Assembly: GCF_017854565.1 (NCBI RefSeq)
Contig: NZ_JAFMHJ010000004.1
Location: forward strand, 56,175 to 120,174
Length of the DNA stretch: 64,000 bases
Direction: 5' to 3'
From: Yoonia sp.
GTDB lineage: Bacteria; Pseudomonadota; Alphaproteobacteria; Rhodobacterales; Rhodobacteraceae
The notes beneath the pieces are model-generated. The model did not search any database, was not told the DNA's origin, and saw only the letters and a program-made list of their open reading frames with translations. The translations under genes were made by a program, and so were the position numbers. This document shows positions 52,480 to 60,731 of this stretch, in pieces. Within the stretch, counting starts at the first letter, position 1. Every line of letters begins with the position of its first letter.

Positions 52480-53796
52480 ATGACCCGGAACCAATCACCA
52501 ATCCTTGTCTTGGGCGGTTTTGCGGCGGCCTTGCTTCTGCTTCTGCTTCTGCTTCTGCTTCTGCTTGTCTTCGTCGTGGGCGGCAGTGGCAGCGGCCAGA
52601 TTGACGCGTCCCCGATTGGGACCGACGGGTTGCAGCTTTGGCTGGATGGCAATGCGATGCCCGCAACCAAATCGCATCGCCGTACCACGCTGACCGAACG
52701 GGATGTCGCGCTGCGCATTCTGCCGCTTTATGATACCGATCTTCAGAACGACGCAGCGGCCGTGACTGACCGGCAGGACCAGCACGCCCAGTCGACCCAG
52801 CGCGACATGGACGCCTATAATTTTGTCGAAAAGGTTTCCTATGTGCCGTCGCTGGTGATGTTGCCAAAGTGGCGGTCGGGCGTGCTCGCGCTGGACCTGC
52901 TGGATGCGCAGCTACTGATCGCGCCCGGCGTATACCCGCAACTGCTGTCGCAAATGCAGACACCGCGTTTGCAGATCACCCGCCCGGATGTAAAATTCTT
53001 GCAGACGCCGCAGGGGATCACGTTGTACCGGCCGCAATTGTTTGCGCCCAAATCTGTTCGGGGGGATTGCCGTGCCCATCTGGCCCTGCCGCAAGGCGTG
53101 CTGATCGCGCGCTGTGATCAGGGATCGGGTGTGCCCTATTACATTCTGTCCGATCCTGACTTTTTGAGTAATCACGGGCTGTCGCTGGGCCGTAATGCGG
53201 CTGTGGCGCTTGATGTCATCGCTGATCTGGTCGGCGGCGATGCCGGCACCGTCTATATCGACACCGCACCGGACCTGCTTTTGGCGCAGGATCCGACGGC
53301 CGATCGTGAAATCCGGCCACGCACGGTCAAAGAGGTCGCGCGCCTTCTCACTTATCCGTTTTCGTTGATATGGCTTGGTGCGGGGATCAGTTTCCTGATC
53401 TTGCTGTGGCGCGGACTGATCCGGTTCGGCCCGCCCCGGCGCCCCGATGAGGGCCAGATCAGCGCGTCAAAAACCGCATCGATTGCGGCCAAAGGGTATT
53501 TGCTGCGCCTTGCGGGCGATGATCGTGCGGTGCTTTTGGACTATGTGACCGAAAAGATGACCGCCCTTGGCCGCGACAGCATGGGCAAGCAGGCCCGGCT
53601 TGACCACCCCAGACTGATCGCGCGCTTGCGTACCATCGCCCCGCGCACCACACCGCAACTGGAAGCAGCGCTTGCAACGATACAGCAGGCCGGTGTCGAT
53701 ACATCGCCCGCCGAACTGGCGCGGCTGGCAGAGAAATTTGAAGATATTTACCGGAGATTGCGTGATGAACTTGGATATGTTTCGCGACGTCGTTGA
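52480..53796 (+). CDS. DUF4350-like membrane protein with poly-leucine helix
   Basis: 438 residues. An N-terminal transmembrane helix includes twelve consecutive Leu residues (18-29) encoded by a hexanucleotide repeat. The periplasmic domain (about 35-280; SPIGTDGLQLWLDGNAMPATKSHRR, LRILPLYDTDLQND, ITLYRPQLFAPKS) and a second helix (about 293-310) precede a cytoplasmic tail (AKGYLLRLAGDDRAVLLDYV). The layout matches DUF4350 proteins of MoxR clusters. It begins 1 base after the previous stop and overlaps moxR by 32 bases. Confidence 0.75.
   Translation: MTRNQSPILVLGGFAAALLLLLLLLLLLLVFVVGGSGSGQIDASPIGTDGLQLWLDGNAMPATKSHRRTTLTERDVALRILPLYDTDLQNDAAAVTDRQDQHAQSTQRDMDAYNFVEKVSYVPSLVMLPKWRSGVLALDLLDAQLLIAPGVYPQLLSQMQTPRLQITRPDVKFLQTPQGITLYRPQLFAPKSVRGDCRAHLALPQGVLIARCDQGSGVPYYILSDPDFLSNHGLSLGRNAAVALDVIADLVGGDAGTVYIDTAPDLLLAQDPTADREIRPRTVKEVARLLTYPFSLIWLGAGISFLILLWRGLIRFGPPRRPDEGQISASKTASIAAKGYLLRLAGDDRAVLLDYVTEKMTALGRDSMGKQARLDHPRLIARLRTIAPRTTPQLEAALATIQQAGVDTSPAELARLAEKFEDIYRRLRDELGYVSRRR
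52534..52563 (+). repeat. Hexanucleotide tandem repeat (CTTCTG)5
   Basis: Five perfect CTTCTG units, flanked by further Leu codons, encode the transmembrane poly-Leu run of the DUF4350-like protein. Gain or loss of units keeps the frame and changes helix length by two residues. Confidence 0.95.
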
Positions 53797-54721
53797 CACG
53801 GCGCGCAGTGAAATTGGCAAAGTGGTCCACGGTCAGGACGCGATTGTCACCGGCCTGCTGGTGGCGGTGTTTGCGCGTGGTCACTGCCTTCTCGAAGGGC
53901 CGCCGGGCACCGCAAAGACACTGCTGGCCAAGACATTGGCCCAGACGATGGACCTTGATTTTGGCCGCATCCAGTTCACGCCGGATCTGATGCCGGGCGA
54001 TGTTTTGGGGTCCAATATCTTTAACTTTCATACGGGCGCGTTTTCGTTGACCCGTGGCCCGGTCTTTACCGATATTCTGCTGGCAGATGAGATTAACCGC
54101 GCGCCACCGAAAACCCAGTCGTCGCTGCTGCAGGCGATGAACGAACGGCAGGTCACGATTGACGGCGAAACCCATTCACTGGGCGCGGACTTTTTTGTCT
54201 TGGCCACGCAGAACCCGATCGAACAACAAGGCACATATCCGCTGCCCGAGGCACAGTTGGACCGATTCCTGTTCAAGCTGATCGTCGATTTTCCCGACCG
54301 GGACGCCGAATTCGAAATCCTGCGCCGCAACCGCAGCCGCCCTGTGGGCGCGGACCACGGCGCGCTGGATGTGGCCAAGACGCTGGACGCGGCCACACTG
54401 GCGGCGGGGCGCGGAATGGTTGACGGCATCCGGCTGGATGACACGATCCTGAGCTACATCGTGGACCTGATCCGCGCCACGCGCAGCGATGCCGAAATCC
54501 GGCACGGGGCCTCGACGCGGGCGGCGGATGCGCTGGCATCGGCCGTGCGCGCCAAGGCTGCGATCGAAGGGCGCGATTACGCGATCCCTGACGATGTGCA
54601 GGCCCTGTTGATCCCTGCCATGCGCCACCGCATCGTGCTTGGCCCCACCGCCGAGATTGAAGGGCGCACGCCCGAGGATGTGCTGACCAATATCCTCAAT
54701 CGCATCGACGCGCCCCGGTAA
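53765..54721 (+). CDS. moxR: MoxR-family AAA+ ATPase
   Basis: 318 residues from ATG 53765. Walker A GPPGTAKT (45-52), Walker B FTDILLADEINRAPPKTQSSLLQAMNE, sensor 1 ATQNPIEQQGTYPLPEAQLDRF, sensor 2 GASTRAADAL. MoxR ATPases act as chaperones that insert cofactors or assemble complexes, often with VWA/DUF58 proteins. Located between DUF4350 (32-base overlap) and DUF58 genes. Confidence 0.95.
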   Translation: MNLDMFRDVVDTARSEIGKVVHGQDAIVTGLLVAVFARGHCLLEGPPGTAKTLLAKTLAQTMDLDFGRIQFTPDLMPGDVLGSNIFNFHTGAFSLTRGPVFTDILLADEINRAPPKTQSSLLQAMNERQVTIDGETHSLGADFFVLATQNPIEQQGTYPLPEAQLDRFLFKLIVDFPDRDAEFEILRRNRSRPVGADHGALDVAKTLDAATLAAGRGMVDGIRLDDTILSYIVDLIRATRSDAEIRHGASTRAADALASAVRAKAAIEGRDYAIPDDVQALLIPAMRHRIVLGPTAEIEGRTPEDVLTNILNRIDAPR

Positions 54722-54725
54722 GATC

Positions 54726-56030
54726 ATGCGCCCCTCTCGCTTTTTCATCATTCTTGCGGTCGGCCTTTTGCTGATCACCTGCGTCATTGCCGTGATGCGG
54801 TCCGAAGGCGGGTTTGCGGTCCAAAGCCTGTGGGCGCTGCTGGGCGTCGTGGCCTTTGCCGATCTTGCGCTGTCGCGGACGGGTCGGTCCGTCGGGGCCG
54901 AGGCAAAGTTTCCCGATCAGATTTTTGTCGGCACCACGGGGATTGCAGATATCAAACTGACCTCTACCAAGGGGCCGTTGCCAACCGGCTTGGCGATGCG
55001 GTTTCAGGTGTCACCCGCGTTGCAGGTGGGCCCATTCCAGTGGGATAACAGCGCGGTCGATGCGGTTTTTGACGTGCCGTTGACATGCAATGCACGCGGG
55101 ATATTCACGTTTGCGCGGCTCTGGCTGTTCTGGCCATCGCGGTTTGGGCTGTTCGATATCATTTCGTACAAGAAATTCGACCACACCATCAAAGGTATTC
55201 CCAATATTCAACCGGTCCTGTCCGGGCAGATCACGACGATTGTGCAGGCCGCGTTATACGGGCTCAAGGACACGGCATTTCGCGGCGAAGGGTCGGAATT
55301 TCACCAGTTGCGCGATTTCACCACCGGCATGGACCCGCGTCTGATTGATTGGAAACGCTCGGCGCGGCACGGTGGCCTCGTGGCGCGCGAAACCCATATG
55401 GAGCAGAACCACCAGATCATCATGTGCGTCGATAACGGATATCTGATGCGCGAACAAATTGATGGGCTGCCCAAGATTGACCGCGCCATCAACGCGGCCC
55501 TTGCCACGACATGGGCGGCGGGCATCGGTGGCGATCTTGTCGGCTTTTACAGCTTTGACAGCCGACCGCGGGTCTATCTGCCACCGGCACCGGGGCGCGC
55601 GGCGTTCAATCGGATCAGGGCCGAGGCCGCCGCGTTGGCCTATAGCAGCGTGCAAAGCAATCACACGCTGGCGTTCGCGCATCTGAACGGCCTGCTGAAC
55701 CGCCGGTCCCTGATCATCGTATTCTCTGATTTTGTGGACAGCATCACAGCGGAACTGATGGTCGAAAATATGGCCGTGCTGAACCGGCATCATCTGCTGA
55801 TCTTTGTCGCGCTCAAAGATCCCGCGCTGGAGGCCATGATTAGCCCGGTGGCACCGTCGCTTGATGATATCGCCCGCGCGGTGGCTGCGGCGCAAATTCA
55901 AAAAGAACGCCAGATCGTGCTGGACCGGCTGCGGCGGCTGGGGGTGGTGTGTCTTGACATAGCGCCTGATCAACTGACACCCGCGCTGGTGTCGGCCTAT
56001 CTGGATATCAAAGCAAGAGAACTGATATGA
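54726..56030 (+). CDS. DUF58 domain protein
   Basis: 434 residues. Two N-terminal transmembrane helices (about 5-20 and 29-43), a beta-rich region, then the DUF58/VWA-like domain starting GEGSEFHQLRDFTTGMDPRLIDWKRSARHGGLVARE (the DxRxIDWK motif) and a Rossmann-type portion with IIMCVDNGYLM and RRSLIIVFSDFVDSITAELM. The DxSxS metal site of true VWA domains is partly kept as VDNGY. Typical partner of MoxR. Starts 4 bases after moxR; overlaps the SpoIIM-like gene (ATGA). Confidence 0.93.
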   Translation: MRPSRFFIILAVGLLLITCVIAVMRSEGGFAVQSLWALLGVVAFADLALSRTGRSVGAEAKFPDQIFVGTTGIADIKLTSTKGPLPTGLAMRFQVSPALQVGPFQWDNSAVDAVFDVPLTCNARGIFTFARLWLFWPSRFGLFDIISYKKFDHTIKGIPNIQPVLSGQITTIVQAALYGLKDTAFRGEGSEFHQLRDFTTGMDPRLIDWKRSARHGGLVARETHMEQNHQIIMCVDNGYLMREQIDGLPKIDRAINAALATTWAAGIGGDLVGFYSFDSRPRVYLPPAPGRAAFNRIRAEAAALAYSSVQSNHTLAFAHLNGLLNRRSLIIVFSDFVDSITAELMVENMAVLNRHHLLIFVALKDPALEAMISPVAPSLDDIARAVAAAQIQKERQIVLDRLRRLGVVCLDIAPDQLTPALVSAYLDIKARELI

Positions 56031-57049
56031 CCAATGCGATCCTGCCCCAAGACCTGCGTTCGGTCCGGTTCCGGCGCGAACGCGAACCCGGCTGGAAACG
56101 GCTCGAGGGGCTGGTGGCGCGGGTGGAACAGGGCGGCATCGCCAGCCTTGGCTTTGATGACGCGCGTGATCTGACTGCGACCTATCGGCAGACGATCAAT
56201 TCGCTGTCCGTGGCGCGCGAAATCTCGCTTGATCAGGCGTTGTTGGAATATCTCGATAACCTTGCCGCGCGTGCCTATCTGGTGATCTACGCACCGCAGG
56301 CCAGCATCCGCAATCTGGTCGCAAACCTGTTCATCCGGGGCATCCCACAGGCGGTGCGGCGCAGTGCGCCGGCCTTTCTGATCGGCTTTGGCCTGATGGT
56401 TGTGGGCGCGCTGTTGGGCTATACGCTGGTGATGCGCGACCCCAGTTGGTTTTACACCTTTGTGCCCGGTGAACTTGCGGGCGGGCGTGATCCGTCCAGC
56501 AGTCATGACGTCCTCAGGGCCTCGCTTTATGATGACGCGGGGGGCACGCATAATTCTTTGGCCAGCTTTGCGACCTATCTGTTTTCACACAATACCCAGA
56601 TCGCCATCATGGTGTTTTCGCTGGGTGTGTTCTGGGCGCTGCCAACGGTCTTGCTGACGTTCTACAACGGCACCGTATTGGGCGCGTTCTTTGCGGTTTT
56701 CGCGCAAAAGGGGCTGGGTTACGACGTATTTGCCTGGCTTTCGATCCACGGGGTCACCGAAATTTCAGCGATCTGTGTCGCGGCGGCGGGGGGCGCGCAA
56801 TTGGGGCTGGCGATTTTGCTGCCGGGCGATCTGACCCGCAAGGATGCGCTGCGGCTGCGCGGGCGGGACGCCACGAAGCTGCTCATCCTTGCGGGTGTGA
56901 TGTTGTTTGCGGCGGCGATTCTGGAAGGGTTTTTCCGGCAGACCGTGCAATCGCCGACGCTGCGCTTGGTGATCGGCTGGGGCATGGGGCTGGTCTGGCT
57001 GACATGGCTGACCTGCGCGGGCCGCCCACACCGGGAGACAGGCGTATGA
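56027..57049 (+). CDS. Stage II sporulation protein M family membrane protein
   Basis: 340 residues. A soluble N-terminal helical domain (about 1-95) is followed by six or so transmembrane helices. SpoIIM-family motifs: YLFSHNTQIAIMVFSLGVFWALPTVLLTFYNGTVLGAFFAVF and LSIHGVTEISAICVAAAGGAQLG (with the conserved His-Gly and Glu). The organism is not expected to sporulate; this family is commonly encoded with MoxR-DUF58-RDD. Ends in an ATGA overlap with the RDD gene. Confidence 0.92.
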   Translation: MTNAILPQDLRSVRFRREREPGWKRLEGLVARVEQGGIASLGFDDARDLTATYRQTINSLSVAREISLDQALLEYLDNLAARAYLVIYAPQASIRNLVANLFIRGIPQAVRRSAPAFLIGFGLMVVGALLGYTLVMRDPSWFYTFVPGELAGGRDPSSSHDVLRASLYDDAGGTHNSLASFATYLFSHNTQIAIMVFSLGVFWALPTVLLTFYNGTVLGAFFAVFAQKGLGYDVFAWLSIHGVTEISAICVAAAGGAQLGLAILLPGDLTRKDALRLRGRDATKLLILAGVMLFAAAILEGFFRQTVQSPTLRLVIGWGMGLVWLTWLTCAGRPHRETGV

Positions 57050-57972
57050 GGCGCAGGGAAACCAAAACCGCCGCCCAATATGATCAGGACCTGCGTGCCC
57101 GGCAGGGCAAGCAGGTGCTTTGGATCACACCGCCCGAAGGCGTGCCCATCGGCTTTGCCTGCGCCGGTCTGGGCGCACGCATCGGGGCGCAACTTCTTGA
57201 TCTGCTGGTGACTTACGGCGGGCTGATCGCGCTGCTGGCGCTGGTGTCGTATTACAGCGGGATGTCGCAGGAAACGGCCAATGCATTGTTTGCGCTTTTC
57301 GCGTTCCTGATCCGCATTCCCTATTACATACTGACCGAACTGGTTTGGAACGGGCGCACCATCGGCAAGAGGATTGCCAAGATCCGTGTCATCTCGATCA
57401 ACGGGCGTCGTCTGGACCCGCATCAGGTTGTCGTGCGCAACCTGATGAAGGAGGCCGAAGTCTTTACCCCGATCATGCTGCTGTTCGGTGTCACCGGATC
57501 GTCCGGCTGGGCGCAGGTTGGCATGTTCATCTGGCTGCTGATCGTTCTGGCGATACCGCTTTTTTCCAAGCAAACCCAGCGTCTGGGCGATATGATCGCG
57601 GGGACATGCGTTGTGCTGATGCCACGCGTGCAGCGGTCAACCGAACTGACCGATCAGGCCAGACCTGTCGCCGACCGCTTTGTGTTCCTACCCCATCATC
57701 TGGAGCAATATGGCCGGTTCGAACTGCAATCGCTCGAAAGCATCCTGCGCGAAAAGGCGACAACGCAATATGCCCATGCCCGTGATATCGACGTGGCACG
57801 GGTGATCGGTAAAAAGATTGGCTACACCGATCGGGTCGCAAACGGCGACGCCCGGAACTTTCTGGCGGCCTTTTATAACGCGCAGCGCGCCCACCTTGAG
57901 GCGCGACAAATCTTTGGCGACCGCCGCGACGACAAATTCCACCGCACGCCACAGGACGGCACCCCGCGCTGA
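57046..57972 (+). CDS. RDD family membrane protein
   Basis: 308 residues from ATG 57046. The RDD domain (about 40-200) starts IGFACAGLGARIGAQLLDLLVTYGG, where the Arg-Asp-Asp signature reads as AR..LLDLL, continues VWNGRTIGKRIAKIRVISINGRRL and TQRLGDMIAGTCVVLM, and is followed by a cytoplasmic tail with LEQYGRFELQSLESILREKA. Last gene of the operon. Function unknown. Confidence 0.92.
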   Translation: MRRRETKTAAQYDQDLRARQGKQVLWITPPEGVPIGFACAGLGARIGAQLLDLLVTYGGLIALLALVSYYSGMSQETANALFALFAFLIRIPYYILTELVWNGRTIGKRIAKIRVISINGRRLDPHQVVVRNLMKEAEVFTPIMLLFGVTGSSGWAQVGMFIWLLIVLAIPLFSKQTQRLGDMIAGTCVVLMPRVQRSTELTDQARPVADRFVFLPHHLEQYGRFELQSLESILREKATTQYAHARDIDVARVIGKKIGYTDRVANGDARNFLAAFYNAQRAHLEARQIFGDRRDDKFHRTPQDGTPR

Positions 57973-58565
57973 CCCCCCGCGATATGCAATGCGTGAACCC
58001 ATGGTCCGCGCCGATACGCGCGTTTTGCTACCGTTTGCCCAGCGGGGGACAGTGCCATGATCGCCACCATGAATTCAGGCCCGTTATTGATGGTATTTTG
58101 ATCCCGAACATTTCAATGCCGAGATAAACGTGTTTCACGGTGATTTCGCGCCGCCCACTGGGCAGTTGCTTTTGGCGCTTGATGGCAACGCCCCTGCCGG
58201 ATGTGTTGCGCGATACCCGCTTGCCGTTGGTATTTGCGCGATGAATAACTGGCTCGTTTTCAGGGAATGCAGCTTGACGGGATAACCCGGCGCCCGAAAC
58301 AGATCGCAATACCCTTGGATCAAACCGGATAGACGGCGACGACCGTTTTGCCACTTCCGGTGACAACGACGAAAACCGAAGTGGTCGGCGCGCCTTGGTC
58401 CACGGCAATCCACAATTCGCTTTCCCACAGCTCTACTTCCAGCTCAAGCGTTTTGGCGTCGGCTAGGGATTGCGTGGCCAAACCCAACATGAATAGGCCG
58501 CGCCTGATCGTCAGTTAGTCACGACAACGCAGCCGCTGTCGTGTCTTGGGCCGGATGCTGCCGGG
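57973..58565. other. Sparsely coding stretch, possible gene remnant
   Basis: 593 bases without a convincing gene. Minus-strand frames of about 100-126 codons are open but have irregular composition and no recognisable motif. The best local signal is a 56-codon minus-strand frame 58320-58490 that begins MLGLATQSLADA and contains LWIAVDQGAPTTSVFVVVTG; it could be a small exported protein whose true N-terminus is lost (a TAA lies 8 codons upstream of its ATG). No rRNA, tRNA or terminator is seen. Confidence 0.45.
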
Positions 58566-58742
58566 CTACTTTTTATCGCGCGCGGACTTTTCTTCTTTGG
58601 TCAGCTTGTTGTTCCAGGCATTGTTGCTCAGGCCCAACTCGCTTGGCAGTGGTTTCGTCTTGCCGACGCTGACCTTGCCACCATTTTTCAGGAATTCCTG
58701 AATAAGCGCATCATCGGTCGTTTCTTTTGGAACATGTTTCAT
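58566..58742 (-). CDS. Small conserved-looking basic protein, 58 residues
   Basis: ATG at 58742, TAG at 58568-58566. The sequence begins MKHVPKETTDDALIQEFLKN, continues GGKVSVGKTKPLPSELGLSN and ends in a Lys-rich tail (LTKEEKSARDKK). The pattern of an LIxEFLxxGGxV helix-turn followed by a WNNKLTKEE helix resembles small proteins found in marine alphaproteobacteria and some phages; I recall the pattern but cannot confirm homologues. TTAGG is about 8 bases upstream. Codon use is less GC-rich than its neighbours. No function is assigned. Confidence 0.7.
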   Translation of the reverse strand: MKHVPKETTDDALIQEFLKNGGKVSVGKTKPLPSELGLSNNAWNNKLTKEEKSARDKK

Positions 58743-58812
58743 ACCGTATACCTAACCTGTCAACGCCGTGCTTGTCACGCACAACACACAGCCGCAAACC
58801 CGATCTTTGATA

Positions 58813-59568
58813 TCACGCGCCCTTGGTCCGAAACAACATCCCCGGCGGGTGCGTGGTCAATCCGGCCCCGGCCGTGCGGGCCATATGCCAGGCCAAGGCC
58901 TGATTGCTGCTGATCACCGGCAGACCAAGGCGGGCCTCCAGATCCGCGATGATATCAAGCGTGCGCAAATTGGTGCAGGAAAGAAAAACCGCTTCGACAC
59001 CCTTTGCCGCGCCCACCTCAAGCGCGGCATCGCGGATCGAGAGGGGGTCAATCCGCGCCACGCGCGCCTCGATTTCCTCGCCAAAGGACACGGTTGCAGG
59101 CACAGTGAACCCCGCCGCTTGAAATGCGGCCCGGATTGGCGCCGCAACATCCGCGATATAAGGCGAAACGATACCGATTGATCCAACGTCAAGCGTTCGC
59201 AGTGCGGCGATTGATGCGGTCAACGGGTCGCTGACCGCGCGGGTGGTTGCGTTTTGTGCGATCAGTGCTGCGACTTTTTCATGCCCGATCAGCGTCGTCC
59301 CGGACGTGCAGGCATAGCCGATCACATCAAAGGCGGCCGCCGGCGGCAACAGCGACGCGGCTTGCGGCAGGTCGATTTCCATCTGGGCGATTGTACCCGG
59401 TGTCAACGCGGCCCCCGACGGAATGCGGCTGACGTAAAGTGCCACCTGTGGTCCCGGGAAAAGCCTGCGAAAGTCATGTTCGATCGTTTCATCGACCTGC
59501 AACACGATCAGGCCAAGCGTGGCATCCGTGCCAATCGGACCTGTCAGGCGATAGGGTGACATCGACAT
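58813..59568 (-). CDS. Asp/Glu racemase superfamily protein, EutA/maleate isomerase-like
   Basis: 251 residues from ATG 59568, whose first base overlaps the upstream TGA (TGATG). Fold of the Asp/Glu racemase and maleate cis-trans isomerase group: the first catalytic Cys in DVIGYACTSGTTLIG and the second in AVFLSCTNLRTLDII, with PYIADVAAPIRAAFQAAGF between. EutA of the ectoine-degradation operon belongs here; Arg/Asp decarboxylases of this fold are alternatives. Last gene of a three-gene operon. Confidence 0.85.
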   Translation of the reverse strand: MSMSPYRLTGPIGTDATLGLIVLQVDETIEHDFRRLFPGPQVALYVSRIPSGAALTPGTIAQMEIDLPQAASLLPPAAAFDVIGYACTSGTTLIGHEKVAALIAQNATTRAVSDPLTASIAALRTLDVGSIGIVSPYIADVAAPIRAAFQAAGFTVPATVSFGEEIEARVARIDPLSIRDAALEVGAAKGVEAVFLSCTNLRTLDIIADLEARLGLPVISSNQALAWHMARTAGAGLTTHPPGMLFRTKGA

Positions 59569-60731
59569 CAGTGGATTTCCGGCAATGTGCATGGCGCGCG
59601 GGCCGACAAAAGCGCGGCACCATCGGCGTGCAAGACGATGTTTTCCTCGTGAACCATCATGCGGCCCGGTGCGATCTGAACGCCGGGTTCAAGCGTCAGC
59701 ACCATGCCTTCGCGCAAAATCGTGTGGTCCTTATCCGTCACCGACGGCCATTCCGTCAGCGTCAGCCCGAGCCCATGCCCCAACCGCCCTTGGCCGGGCA
59801 CGGCGCCTTCGGCCACCAGACCTTGTGTCAAAATACGATGCAGATCGGCAGCCGTCATGCCCGGCCGCAGGGCCGTCAACGCGGCATCCGTGGCGGCATA
59901 AAGCGCGGCATGTGCACGGCGGGCCCCATCGTCGGCTGTGCCGATGGCATAGTTCCTGTCAAAGTCGCAGAAATAACCGTCATGCACCGCCCCGGTGTCC
60001 AGCATCAGGACATCACCGCGTGCCAACGGGCGCGCACTGGCAGGCGAGATGACATCGCCATACCCCCCCGGTCCAGCGCCGCCGGCGACATAGCTGACCC
60101 AGTCGGCACCTTCTTGCAGCAGCGCAATCTGGAAATCGCGAAATACCATGTCCAGCGGGCGACCGGGCTGCGCAAATGTGGGGACACGCGCGAACGCCCG
60201 ATCTGCGATCCCGCATGCCGTCCGGATTTTCCCGATCTCTGCCGCCGACTTGACCTCACGTACGCGCTGCACTGTCGCGGTGGCGTCCACGATGCGCCGT
60301 GGCGCAATCTGTGCGACGACCTTTGCAAAATCGGCCATCGGCATCCGCAAATGCGTTTCCAGACCCATCGGAATACCGACAGCACCCGTGGCACCGACCA
60401 GCCCGGTCAGGGTATCCACCAGCAGGCTGACCCCGTCGTCAACCGGATCGGGGGCGTCCCATGTTCTGATATCGGTGACCCAGCAGCGCCCCATCAAATC
60501 CGCGCCAATGGCGGGAATAACGGCGACCGGCAGTCCCGTGGCCGGCAAGACAACGAACCATGGGCGCGCCGGGCTTTCCCAAAATCGCGTCAGGAAACCG
60601 GTGACATAGAACACATCGGCGGGCGTCGTCAGCAGCAGCGCATCCTGACCATCGGCCTGCATCCCCGCCTGAAGCCGCGCAACCCGCTGCCGAAACTCAG
60701 CCACAGGAAAAATGAGCGACCGCTCAGGCAT
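59568..60731 (-). CDS. M24 family peptidase/hydrolase, EutD/DoeA (ectoine hydrolase)-like
   Basis: 387 residues, close to the ~400 of ectoine hydrolases. N-terminal creatinase-like domain (about 1-150) and pita-bread C-domain with metal-site regions MLDTGAVHDGYFCDFDRN, GRLGHGLGLTLTEWPS, LTLEPGV and MVHEENIVL. Both Xaa-Pro peptidase and ectoine hydrolase share this architecture; the neighbours (EutA-like, EutB-like) favour a compatible-solute or amide ring hydrolase. Overlaps the PLP gene by 8 bases. Confidence 0.82.
   Translation of the reverse strand: MPERSLIFPVAEFRQRVARLQAGMQADGQDALLLTTPADVFYVTGFLTRFWESPARPWFVVLPATGLPVAVIPAIGADLMGRCWVTDIRTWDAPDPVDDGVSLLVDTLTGLVGATGAVGIPMGLETHLRMPMADFAKVVAQIAPRRIVDATATVQRVREVKSAAEIGKIRTACGIADRAFARVPTFAQPGRPLDMVFRDFQIALLQEGADWVSYVAGGAGPGGYGDVISPASARPLARGDVLMLDTGAVHDGYFCDFDRNYAIGTADDGARRAHAALYAATDAALTALRPGMTAADLHRILTQGLVAEGAVPGQGRLGHGLGLTLTEWPSVTDKDHTILREGMVLTLEPGVQIAPGRMMVHEENIVLHADGAALLSARAPCTLPEIH

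Noticed and set aside
58060..58110. Minus-strand INNGPEF translation resembling the DNGPEF motif of IS3/IS481 transposases
   Set aside because: Surrounding codons show no DDE-transposase sequence, a stop lies just upstream, and no terminal inverted repeats are present.
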